Shown piece after piece: positions 1-5,590 of a stretch of DNA of 14,106 nucleotides. Each line of letters starts with the position of its first letter. Positions within the stretch are counted from its first letter, which is position 1. This DNA is from an uncultured Eubacteriales bacterium. GTDB lineage: Bacteria > Bacillota > Clostridia > Oscillospirales > Acutalibacteraceae. The notes under the pieces were generated by a model, which did no database searches, had not been told where the DNA came from, and was given only the letters and a program-made list of their open reading frames with translations. Both the position numbers and the translations under genes were made by a program. The stretch spans positions 1 to 14,106 of the forward strand of contig CAKUZC010000016.1 of assembly GCA_934718145.1 (NCBI GenBank), given 5' to 3'.

Positions 1-415
1 TGATGATGTGGAAAAGTCTAAAAAAATAGCATTACTCTTGCAAGGAAGAATTTCAAAACTAGAGGAAATTTCAGATATGATAGACTTTTTTGCTCAGGTT
101 CCGGATTATGATACAGAATTGTTTAAGAATAAAAAGAGCAAAACAACTGTTGAAAGTTCCTTGGCAACATTGATTTCAATGATAGAAAAATTGAAAAGCC
201 TCGAATCTTGGAATTACGATACGATACATGATTTGCTTATCACCACAGCTGTTAATGAGGGGGTAAAAAATGGTGCAATAATGTGGCCTGTGAGAATTGC
301 AGTATCTGGAAAAGCAATGACTCCCGGCGGAGCTGTTGAAATTTTGGATATTCTGGGAAAAGAAGAGTCTTTAAGACGCATTGACAATGCTATAAACAAA
401 ATAAAAGAAAATTAA
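1..415 (+). CDS. gltX: Glutamyl-tRNA synthetase, C-terminal part (5' end outside window)
   Basis: Only the last 137 or so codons are visible; the reading frame is open to the left edge, so the gene starts upstream. The visible part matches the C-terminal anticodon-binding domain of bacterial GluRS. It is helical and contains MWPVRIAVSGK followed by TPGGA.EIL.ILGKEESLRRI, a pattern that closes many clostridial GluRS proteins. GluRS charges tRNA(Glu) with glutamate in the cytoplasm; the catalytic Rossmann fold with HIGH and KMSKS motifs would lie off-window. A GTG at 8 could be mistaken for a start but is internal. The stop codon merges into the Shine-Dalgarno AAAGGAG (414-420) of glnS 13 bases away, so the two synthetase genes are probably co-transcribed. 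Because a dedicated GlnRS follows, this GluRS may be discriminating (tRNA(Glu) only), but the visible part cannot show that. Confidence 0.9.
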   Translation, partial: DDVEKSKKIALLLQGRISKLEEISDMIDFFAQVPDYDTELFKNKKSKTTVESSLATLISMIEKLKSLESWNYDTIHDLLITTAVNEGVKNGAIMWPVRIAVSGKAMTPGGAVEILDILGKEESLRRIDNAINKIKEN

Positions 416-428
416 AGGAGTTTTTACT

Positions 429-2102
429 ATGCCTGAAGAGATTACAGCAGAATTGGCGGGAAACTTTGTTTTTGAATCCATTAAAAAAGACATTTTACCC
501 GAGGGAAGATTTGCAGGAAAAACTGTTCACACTCGTTTTCCGCCCGAACCCAACGGTTATCTTCATATAGGACATGCAAAAGCAATTTGTATTGATTTCG
601 GAGCTGCGAAAAAATTTGGCGGAATATGTAATCTTCGTATGGACGATACAAATCCTTCAAAAGAGGACGTGGAATACGTTGATTCAATAAAACAGGATGT
701 AAAATGGCTTGGTTTTGATTGGGACGACAGATTTTATTATGCTTCCGATTATTTCGATGTGATGTTTGAAAATGCTTGTCATTTGATAAAGAGCGGTCTG
801 GCATATGTCTGTGAGTTAAGTGCGGAAGAGGTCAAAAAAAATAGAGGCGATGCTTTAACTCCGGCAGTAAGCCCGTACAGAGATAGGCCATCTGAAGAAA
901 GTTTAGAACTTTTTATGCGTATGAAAAACGGTGAGTTCCCCGATGGAAAAATGACTCTCAGGGCAAAAATAGATTTAGCTTCCGGAAATTTTAATATGCG
1001 TGATCCGGTAATATATAGAATAAATCACAGTGCTCACCACAGAACCGGTAATAAATGGTGTATTTATCCGATGTATGACTACGCTCATCCAATAGAGGAT
1101 GCAGTCGAGGGGATAACACATTCACTTTGTTCGCTCGAATTTGAAGACCACAGACCTCTTTATGAATGGGTTATAAATAACAGTATTCTAGAAAATAGAC
1201 CCCGTCAAATAGAATTTGCAAGGCTTAATATAAATAACACGGTAATGAGTAAAAGAAAATTGAGAAAACTTGTAGAAGAAGGATTTGTAAGCGGTTGGGA
1301 TGATCCAAGACTTCCTACCATTTCGGGACTTAGACGTCGCGGTTATACTCCTGCATCGATTCGTAATTTTTGTGAAAAAATTGGAGTTTCAAAGGTTATA
1401 AGTACTGTTGAGTATGCATTTTTGGAACATTGTCTTAGAGACGATTTAAACGCTAAAGCTCAACGAGTGATGGCGGTTCTTGAACCTGTAAAATTAATTG
1501 TTACAAATTACCCGGAAGACAAAACAGAAGAATTTGAAATTGAAAACAACCCCAATGACGAAAACGCAGGAAAAAGAAAGATAAGCTTTTCGCGTGAGTT
1601 ATATATAGATGCTGTAGATTTTATGGAAGAACCCACTAAAAAGTATTTTAGGCTTTTTCCGGGGAATGAAGTGCGTCTTAAATCGGCTTATGTAGTTAAA
1701 TGCACGGGATGTAAAAAAGATGAAAACGGAAAAGTAACTGAAATTTACTGCGAATATGACCCCGATTCTCGAGGCGGTAACACATTAGACGGGAGAAAAA
1801 TCAAGGGTACAATTCAGTGGGTTGATGCAAAAACAGCAGTTGACGCTACAGTTAATCTTTATGGCAATTTATTTACAGTTCCAGACCCTGAAGCTCAAGA
1901 AAATTTTATGGATGTTTTAAATAAAGATTCATTAAAAGTAGTAAAAAATTGTAAATTGGAGAAATATCTATCAAACGCCTCTATTGGAGAATCTTACCAA
2001 TTTATGAGGATAGGATACTTTTGTCTTGATAAAAACAGTACAGAAAACGATTTAATTTTTAATTTGAGTGTAAATTTAAAGGACAGCTTTAAGAGTAAGT
2101 GA
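429..2102 (+). CDS. glnS: Glutaminyl-tRNA synthetase
   Basis: A cytoplasmic class I aminoacyl-tRNA synthetase that attaches glutamine to tRNA(Gln) using ATP. The 557-residue length is typical of bacterial GlnRS. The class I HIGH signature is at residues 46-49 within PPEPNGYLHIGHAKAI, and the KMSKS-type loop appears as VMSKR at about 272-276. Between them lies the core segment CIYPMYDYAHPIEDA and then LEFEDHRPLYEW, typical of the GlnRS/GluRS catalytic domain. Residues from about 345 to the end form the two-barrel anticodon-binding region, including CEYDPDSRGG and a GTIQWVDA segment characteristic of GlnRS. The ATG at 429 has AAAGGAG eight bases upstream. It directly follows gltX. Most Firmicutes lack GlnRS and make Gln-tRNA with the amidotransferase GatCAB, so its presence suggests direct charging in this lineage. 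No clear terminator follows it. Confidence 0.97.
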   Translation: MPEEITAELAGNFVFESIKKDILPEGRFAGKTVHTRFPPEPNGYLHIGHAKAICIDFGAAKKFGGICNLRMDDTNPSKEDVEYVDSIKQDVKWLGFDWDDRFYYASDYFDVMFENACHLIKSGLAYVCELSAEEVKKNRGDALTPAVSPYRDRPSEESLELFMRMKNGEFPDGKMTLRAKIDLASGNFNMRDPVIYRINHSAHHRTGNKWCIYPMYDYAHPIEDAVEGITHSLCSLEFEDHRPLYEWVINNSILENRPRQIEFARLNINNTVMSKRKLRKLVEEGFVSGWDDPRLPTISGLRRRGYTPASIRNFCEKIGVSKVISTVEYAFLEHCLRDDLNAKAQRVMAVLEPVKLIVTNYPEDKTEEFEIENNPNDENAGKRKISFSRELYIDAVDFMEEPTKKYFRLFPGNEVRLKSAYVVKCTGCKKDENGKVTEIYCEYDPDSRGGNTLDGRKIKGTIQWVDAKTAVDATVNLYGNLFTVPDPEAQENFMDVLNKDSLKVVKNCKLEKYLSNASIGESYQFMRIGYFCLDKNSTENDLIFNLSVNLKDSFKSK

Positions 2103-2139
2103 TAAAAAAAATTACTATAGTTGATTATATTTATATCAG

Positions 2140-2167
2140 TTGACTTATTGTGAATATATGGTATATT
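2140..2167 (+). promoter_or_regulatory. Sigma-A-type promoter for the leucine-rich-repeat gene
   Basis: A -35 element TTGACT (2140-2145) and a -10 element TATATT (2162-2167) are separated by 16 bases. The -10 is preceded by TG plus one base (2159-2161), an extended -10. Transcription would start near 2174, about 44 bases before the ATG at 2218. This makes the downstream gene independent of gltX-glnS, although no terminator separates them clearly. Confidence 0.6.
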
Positions 2168-2217
2168 TAGATAAGTGTGATTTTACGATTAATAGTTGAC
2201 TCGGGAGGATTTGTACG

Positions 2218-3219
2218 ATGAATAGATTAAAAAAGAAGTCCATGCGCTTTGTTGCAACATTAGGTTTTGTATTGAGTGCATTTTTAGGGTGTATTTTTTT
2301 AAGTTCCGCAAAAGCGGTAGATTTCGAAAGCTCTAAAATTTTAGCTGAAGAGTCTTCCCCGAGTGATTTTGTTGTAGATGGAAAAGGGCGTTTGAAGAGT
2401 TACGAGGGTTATGCTGAAGTTGTTAAAATACCCAGTGAAGTTAAAATTATTTCGTATGGAACTTTTATGGATAGAACTGAAATAAAAGCAGTAATTTTCC
2501 CGGAAGGATTAATTTCGATAGACGAATATGCTTTTTATGGATGTAGTGATATTTGTGAAGTTGTGTTACCTGAGAGCCTTCAAAGAGTGGGTAGACTTGC
2601 TTTTGGAAATTGTAGCAAAATGGAAATATTGTATATAGGAAAAGGCGTTAAATCCTGGGGAGAATTTACTCTTTTGGGATGCAAAAATCTTTCTTATATT
2701 TCGGTAAATGAAGACAATATAACTTACGAATGCTATGACGGTATTTTGTATGACAAAAGATTTGAAAAGTTAATTTGTTGTCCGAGCGGTCGAGAAGGAG
2801 AAGTGCAGACCCATAAAAACACTGTTACGATCAATTCTTACGCATTTTTTGATTGTGATAAGATAGAAAGAATAATCATTTCGGACAATATAAGATATAT
2901 GGATGAAGCTGCATTTTGCGGATGTAAGAATCTTTCAGAAGTTTATATGGGAAATAACGTAAAAAAAATAAGATCTGCTTGTTTTCAAAATTGTGAATCC
3001 CTGAAAGAATTTACAGTTTCTGGAAGTGTACAATCGATTGGAAGTATAGCTTTTTTCAACTGTGCTTCTCTCATGAAAATAACTTTTTTGAATTCCCGAA
3101 CTGATATCGGAGAGAAAATTTTTTCACGTGGTAAAAATATTGTTGTTCGAGGATATTTGGGTTCTAGTGCGGAAAGATATGCCAAAAAGTATGGTTATGC
3201 ATTTGAAAGAATAAATTAA
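2218..3219 (+). CDS. Secreted BspA-like leucine-rich-repeat protein
   Basis: 333 residues. The N-terminus is a Sec signal peptide: basic MNRLKKKSMR, a hydrophobic core at about 11-30, and a likely signal peptidase I site after AKA (residue 33). Residues about 65-305 hold repeats of the LRR_5/BspA family, recognisable as I..YAF.GC..L..V.LP..V..IG units: YAFYGCSDI, LAFGNCSKM, YAFFDCDKI, AAFCGCKNL, ACFQNCESL and IAFFNCASL. A degenerate middle segment around 165-200 has CYDGILYDK, a common interruption in such proteins. The tail GYLGSSAERYAKKYGYAFERI is the usual end module. There is no LPXTG anchor, cell-wall repeat or C-terminal membrane segment, so it is probably released or loosely surface-bound. 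Family members bind host or microbial surfaces, but the ligand here is unknown. The start has GGGAGG (2203-2208) nine bases upstream. It is a single-gene unit between its own promoter and terminator. Family confidence is high; function is open. Confidence 0.88.
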   Translation: MNRLKKKSMRFVATLGFVLSAFLGCIFLSSAKAVDFESSKILAEESSPSDFVVDGKGRLKSYEGYAEVVKIPSEVKIISYGTFMDRTEIKAVIFPEGLISIDEYAFYGCSDICEVVLPESLQRVGRLAFGNCSKMEILYIGKGVKSWGEFTLLGCKNLSYISVNEDNITYECYDGILYDKRFEKLICCPSGREGEVQTHKNTVTINSYAFFDCDKIERIIISDNIRYMDEAAFCGCKNLSEVYMGNNVKKIRSACFQNCESLKEFTVSGSVQSIGSIAFFNCASLMKITFLNSRTDIGEKIFSRGKNIVVRGYLGSSAERYAKKYGYAFERIN

Positions 3220-3229
3220 AATTATTTAT

Positions 3230-3256
3230 AGTCGCTGATTTGCGGCTTTTTTGTTG
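3230..3256 (+). terminator. Intrinsic terminator after the leucine-rich-repeat gene
   Basis: The stem AGTCGC (3230-3235) pairs with GCGGCT (3242-3247) in six base pairs including one G-T wobble, around a TGATTT loop. It runs directly into a T-rich tail (3247-3254). It lies ten bases after the stop codon, so it should end the upstream transcript and insulate the ribosomal operon. Confidence 0.7.
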
Positions 3257-3303
3257 TCTGAAATTAGAACTGTAAAATTAATAAGAATAAAATTAAAAAA
3301 AAC

Positions 3304-3332
3304 TTGATTTTTCTCATAATGTATGGTATTAT
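3304..3332 (+). promoter_or_regulatory. Strong promoter of the S10-spc operon
   Basis: The -35 element TTGATT (3304-3309) and -10 element TATTAT (3327-3332) are exactly 17 bases apart. TG plus one base (3324-3326) forms an extended -10. An A/T-rich tract with A-runs at about 3272-3302 sits just upstream of the -35 and could act as an UP element, as expected for a ribosomal-protein promoter. The predicted start is near 3339-3340, giving a leader of about 275 bases. Confidence 0.75.
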
Positions 3333-3376
3333 TTCATGGTACGACTGCAAATGGTATGCGTTGAAGCGGGAGGTTG

Positions 3377-3424
3377 CGGCAAAAATGCCGGTTTTTCCGT
3401 GGAGTATGTCCGATTTTAAACCGG
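3377..3424 (+). promoter_or_regulatory. Two mutually exclusive hairpins at the start of the S10 leader
   Basis: Hairpin A is CGGCA (3377-3381), loop AAAA, TGCCG (3386-3390), followed by GTTTTT (3391-3396), a weak terminator shape. Hairpin B pairs CCGGTTT (3388-3394) with AAACCGG (3418-3424), seven perfect pairs. They share bases 3388-3390, and B also consumes the T-run of A, so only one can form at a time. Hairpin A also contains the ATG of the possible leader ORF. Confidence 0.5.
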
Positions 3425-3480
3425 GCGGAAGTTTTAGATTATTTAATTCGAATGTACATAGTGTTGTGTATTTGTATTAG
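3385..3480 (+). CDS. Possible leader peptide upstream of rpsJ
   Basis: An ATG at 3385 opens 31 codons ending in TAG at 3478-3480. GGGAGG (3368-3373) lies 11 bases before the ATG, an acceptable though slightly long spacing. The predicted peptide begins MPVFPWSMSDFKPGG and ends NVHSVVYLY; it has no recognised domain and no run of one amino acid that would mark a classical amino-acid attenuator. It starts inside hairpin A of the leader and ends 24 bases before the terminator-like hairpin at 3504, where a translating ribosome could influence folding. An ORF of this length can arise by chance in A+T-rich sequence, so the support is the ribosome binding site and the position, not the protein. Confidence 0.3.
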   Translation: MPVFPWSMSDFKPGGSFRLFNSNVHSVVYLY

Positions 3481-3502
3481 GTAAAATATACTTTTAGATT
3501 AT
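3432..3502 (+). repeat. 11-base direct repeat in the S10 leader
   Basis: TTTTAGATTAT occurs at 3432-3442 and again at 3492-3502, exactly 60 bases apart. The second copy abuts the 5' arm of the terminator-like hairpin. It may be a duplicated RNA or protein recognition element, or chance in A+T-rich sequence. Confidence 0.5.
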
Positions 3503-3503
3503 C

Positions 3504-3537
3504 CGGGTTAAACTGTATGGTTTATCCGTTTTTATTT
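3504..3537 (+). terminator. Terminator-like hairpin inside the S10 leader (possible attenuator)
   Basis: CGGGTTAAAC (3504-3513) pairs with GTTTATCCG (3520-3528) in nine pairs with one bulged T and one G-T wobble. The loop is TGTATG. The tail TTTTTATTT (3529-3537) follows directly. The form is that of an intrinsic terminator, yet it lies between the promoter and the first essential gene, so if it works it must be regulated or leaky. Confidence 0.5.
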
Positions 3538-3614
3538 GTCCGGAGCGTGAAACACCCGGGTGAGTGGATAGTCTGGTAAGCGCCCACCACTAATAAGGTA
3601 AGGAGGCGATTTTA

Positions 3615-3956
3615 ATGGAATCAACAAAAGCTAAAAAAGTTGCAAAAGTCGCAACAAACGAAATCAGAGTCAGAATCAAAGGTTATGATCATGAAATTGT
3701 TGACAGAGCTGCCGCAAAGGTAGTTGAGACAGCTTCCAGAACAGGTTCGAAGGTTTCAGGTCCAATACCGTTACCAACAGAAAAGCAAGTCGTAACAATC
3801 CTTCGTTCTGTACACGTCAACAAAGATAGCCGTGAACAATTTGAGATGAGAACTCATAAGAGACTTATTTGTATTTACAGGCCGTCAAATAAAACTGTAG
3901 ATTCTCTGAAAAACCTTGAACTCCCTGCAGGTGTTGAAATAGAGGTTAAGCTTTAA
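3615..3956 (+). CDS. rpsJ: 30S ribosomal protein S10
   Basis: The first gene of the cluster. S10 (uS10, NusE) belongs to the head of the 30S subunit and, with NusB, also takes part in transcription antitermination. The core is clear: [14 protein letters not shown] near the N-terminus, [18 protein letters not shown] in the middle, then [19 protein letters not shown] and a C-terminal GVEIEVKL. At 113 residues it is about ten longer than the usual 102-105. The excess is a lysine-rich N-terminus, [12 protein letters not shown], before the ATNEIR that normally follows the initiator Met. The position of the usual Met is a GTC here, and the ATG at 3615 has AGGAGG (3601-3606) eight bases upstream, so the longer form is the right start. 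It is separated from rplC by a structured 71-base spacer. Confidence 0.97.
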   Translation: MESTKAKKVAKVATNEIRVRIKGYDHEIVDRAAAKVVETASRTGSKVSGPIPLPTEKQVVTILRSVHVNKDSREQFEMRTHKRLICIYRPSNKTVDSLKNLELPAGVEIEVKL

Positions 3957-3964
3957 TTTAACGA

Positions 3965-4009
3965 ACATGCGGCTGGGGTCATGTTGGCTCATAGGAGTCA
4001 ACCAATAAC
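3965..4009 (+). promoter_or_regulatory. Intercistronic RNA hairpin between rpsJ and rplC
   Basis: GTTGGCTC (3983-3990), tetraloop ATAG, and GAGTCAAC (3995-4002) form an eight-pair stem with one G-T wobble. ACATG (3965-3969) can pair with CATGT (3980-3984), which overlaps the base of that stem, and GGGGT (3975-3979) faces ACC at 4007-4009, allowing alternative or pseudoknot-like folding. No T-run follows, so it is not a terminator. It ends seven bases before the rplC Shine-Dalgarno sequence and may tune translation or RNA processing. Confidence 0.5.
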
Positions 4010-4027
4010 CTAAATAGGAGGAAGAAA

Positions 4028-4660
4028 ATGAAAAAAGCAATTCTCGGGAAAAAAATCGGAATGACTCAGATTTTTGACGAAAATGGTAAAGTTATTCCCG
4101 TAACCGTAATTGAGGCCGGTCCATGCGTGGTTTCTCAAAAGAAATCTGTGCAATCTGATGGTTATGATGCGGTTCAAATCGGTTTTGGAGATATGCGTCC
4201 GAAACTTGTTAACAAACCCATGAAAGGACACTTTGACAAATCTAATGTTGCACCAAAAAGAGTGCTTAAAGAGTGTCGTTTTGAAGATACTTCAGCATTT
4301 AATATCGGAGATATCATTAAAGCTGATATATTTGCAGCAGGTGAAAGAGTCGATGTAGTAGGCACAAGCAAAGGTAAAGGATATGCCGGTGTAATTAAAC
4401 GTTGGAATTTCGGAAGACTTAAAGAAACTCACGGTACAGGTCCTACCGTACGTAAAGGTGGTTCAATCGGTGCTTGTTCCGATCCTTCGAGAGTATTTAA
4501 GGGAAAGAAAATGTCCGGACACCTCGGTTCTGAAAGAGTGACTGTTCAAAATTTGGTTGTAGCCAAAGTGGACGCTGAAAATAATTTGATAGCGGTGAAA
4601 GGTGCAGTGCCCGGCCCTAATGGCGGAACAGTACTTATTCGCAACAGCGTTAAAGCTTAA
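4028..4660 (+). CDS. rplC: 50S ribosomal protein L3
   Basis: L3 (uL3) is one of the first proteins to bind 23S rRNA, and its central extension reaches toward the peptidyl transferase centre. The 210 residues fit the family. The N-terminus [16 protein letters not shown] is the standard L3 opening. Residues about 135-170 are the conserved extension, [33 protein letters not shown] when read in pieces along that stretch. The glutamine methylated in E. coli L3 is not present in this GSIGAC context. AGGAGG (4016-4021) lies six bases before the ATG. It follows rpsJ after the structured spacer and precedes rplD by 16 bases. Confidence 0.97.
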   Translation: MKKAILGKKIGMTQIFDENGKVIPVTVIEAGPCVVSQKKSVQSDGYDAVQIGFGDMRPKLVNKPMKGHFDKSNVAPKRVLKECRFEDTSAFNIGDIIKADIFAAGERVDVVGTSKGKGYAGVIKRWNFGRLKETHGTGPTVRKGGSIGACSDPSRVFKGKKMSGHLGSERVTVQNLVVAKVDAENNLIAVKGAVPGPNGGTVLIRNSVKA

Positions 4661-4676
4661 GGAAGGAGGAATTGTA

Positions 4677-5300
4677 ATGCCTAAGATAGCAGTACTTGAT
4701 ATGGCAGGTAAAGAAGTGGGAACAGTTGATCTTCCGGAATCAATTTTCGGTATAGAGCCCAATATGTCGGTTATGCACGACGTTGTAGTAAATCATCTTG
4801 CCAATATGCGTCAGGGAACTCAAAGCGCACTTACCCGTTCTGAAGTTTCCGGTGGCGGAAGAAAACCATGGAGACAAAAAGGAACAGGTCATGCAAGACA
4901 GGGTTCTATAAGAGCTCCACAATGGAGACATGGTGGTATCGTATTTGCACCTAAACCGCGTAGTTATAGATATGTTCTTAACAAAAAAGTCAGACGCTTA
5001 GCTTTAAAATCGGCATTTTCAAGCAAATTGCTTGATAGCAACATTGTCGTTGTTGACTCAATGAAAGTTGAAGAGTACAAAACAAAAACTGTTGTAAATA
5101 TGTTAAATGCCATCGGAGCTAATGGCAAATCTCTTATAGTTTTACCTGAAATAGAGGATAAAATTATTAAGTCTGCCAGAAATATACCTGGAGTTAAAAC
5201 TTGTCAAGTTGGCGGTCTGAATGTATATGATATTTTGAATGCCAGAAAATTGGTAATTCTTAAGGATTCGATAGGTAAAATCGAGGAGGTGTATGCATAA
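4677..5300 (+). CDS. rplD: 50S ribosomal protein L4
   Basis: L4 (uL4) binds domain I of 23S rRNA, and its long loop lines the peptide exit tunnel. The 207 residues are of normal size. The tunnel loop is evident at about 55-97: SEVSGGGRKPWRQKGTGHAR, then SIRAPQWRHGG and FAPKPRSY. The frame extends upstream to 4602 inside rplC, but ATG 4677 is preceded by GGAAGGAGG (4661-4669) and gives the expected MPKIAVLDMAGKEVG start, so 4677 is chosen. The stop overlaps the next start (TAATG at 5298-5302), which points to translational coupling with rplW. In E. coli L4 represses its own operon through the S10 leader; whether that holds with the unrelated-looking leader here is unknown. Confidence 0.97.
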   Translation: MPKIAVLDMAGKEVGTVDLPESIFGIEPNMSVMHDVVVNHLANMRQGTQSALTRSEVSGGGRKPWRQKGTGHARQGSIRAPQWRHGGIVFAPKPRSYRYVLNKKVRRLALKSAFSSKLLDSNIVVVDSMKVEEYKTKTVVNMLNAIGANGKSLIVLPEIEDKIIKSARNIPGVKTCQVGGLNVYDILNARKLVILKDSIGKIEEVYA

Positions 5301-5590
5301 TGTTATCACACGATATAATTGTGAAGCCCATCATAACTGAAAAAACTATGATTGGCATGCCAAATAAAAAATACACCTTTAAAGTTGCAAAGTGTGCCGG
5401 AAAGATCGAAATTGCCAAAGCCATAGAAGAAATATTTAAAGTTAAAGTTGACAGCGTCAATACTTTGAATGTAAAGGGCAAATTGCGCCGTCGTGGAAGG
5501 ACTAAAGGATATACCGCTGATTGGAAAAAGGCTTACGTAACTTTGAAAAAAGACAGCAAAGGAATAGAATTTTTTGAAGGAATGGTTTAA
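5300..5590 (+). CDS. rplW: 50S ribosomal protein L23
   Basis: L23 (uL23) sits at the exit of the peptide tunnel and is the docking site for trigger factor and the signal recognition particle. The 96 residues match the family. Visible marks are the N-terminal IIVKPIITEKTM, YTFKVAKCAGKIEIAKAIE, then VDSVNTLNVKGKLRRRGRTK with the basic loop and a C-terminal KKAYVTLKKDS. The ATG overlaps the rplD stop by one base, with GAGGAGGT (5283-5290) as ribosome binding site inside the end of rplD. Unusually for this operon, 231 bases separate its stop from rplB. Confidence 0.97.
   Translation: MLSHDIIVKPIITEKTMIGMPNKKYTFKVAKCAGKIEIAKAIEEIFKVKVDSVNTLNVKGKLRRRGRTKGYTADWKKAYVTLKKDSKGIEFFEGMV

Larger units (their letters stand above)
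3340..3614 (+). promoter_or_regulatory. Structured untranslated leader of the S10 operon, candidate attenuator
   Basis: This is the gene-free stretch between the promoter and rpsJ. At the 5' end, CGGCA/TGCCG (3377-3390) competes with CCGGTTT/AAACCGG (3388-3394 with 3418-3424). Near the 3' end is a terminator-like hairpin (3504-3528 plus T-run), whose 5' arm CCGGGT (3503-3508) could instead pair with ACCCGG (3554-3559). The last part, with the palindrome CACCCGGGTG (3553-3562) and the bulged pairing TAGT..GGT with ACCACTA (about 3569-3591), looks like a folded element just ahead of the rpsJ ribosome binding site. In E. coli the S10 leader is controlled by protein L4. Whether any ribosomal protein acts here cannot be told from sequence. 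The hairpins are read directly; attenuation is inference. Confidence 0.55.

Noticed and set aside
2103..2139. Possible terminator after glnS (TGATTATA with TATATCA)
   Set aside because: The helix is all weak A-T pairs with a bulge and no T-run follows.
2196..2201. A second TTGACT just before the leucine-rich-repeat gene
   Set aside because: It overlaps the ribosome binding site region, and a matching -10 would fall inside the coding sequence.
2218..2310. Lipoprotein signal around the FLGC motif of the leucine-rich-repeat protein
   Set aside because: The lipobox needs Leu or a similar residue at -3, but Phe is there, and the hydrophobic segment continues past the cysteine to a good signal peptidase I site after AKA.
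3351..3419. A 22-codon ORF from ATG 3351 in the S10 leader
   Set aside because: No ribosome binding site precedes it and it lies only about a dozen bases from the predicted transcript start. The overlapping ORF at 3385 is better supported.
4602..4676. Upstream extension of the rplD frame
   Set aside because: It would overlap rplC by about 59 bases and add a non-homologous N-terminus. ATG 4677 has an excellent ribosome binding site and gives the canonical L4 start.
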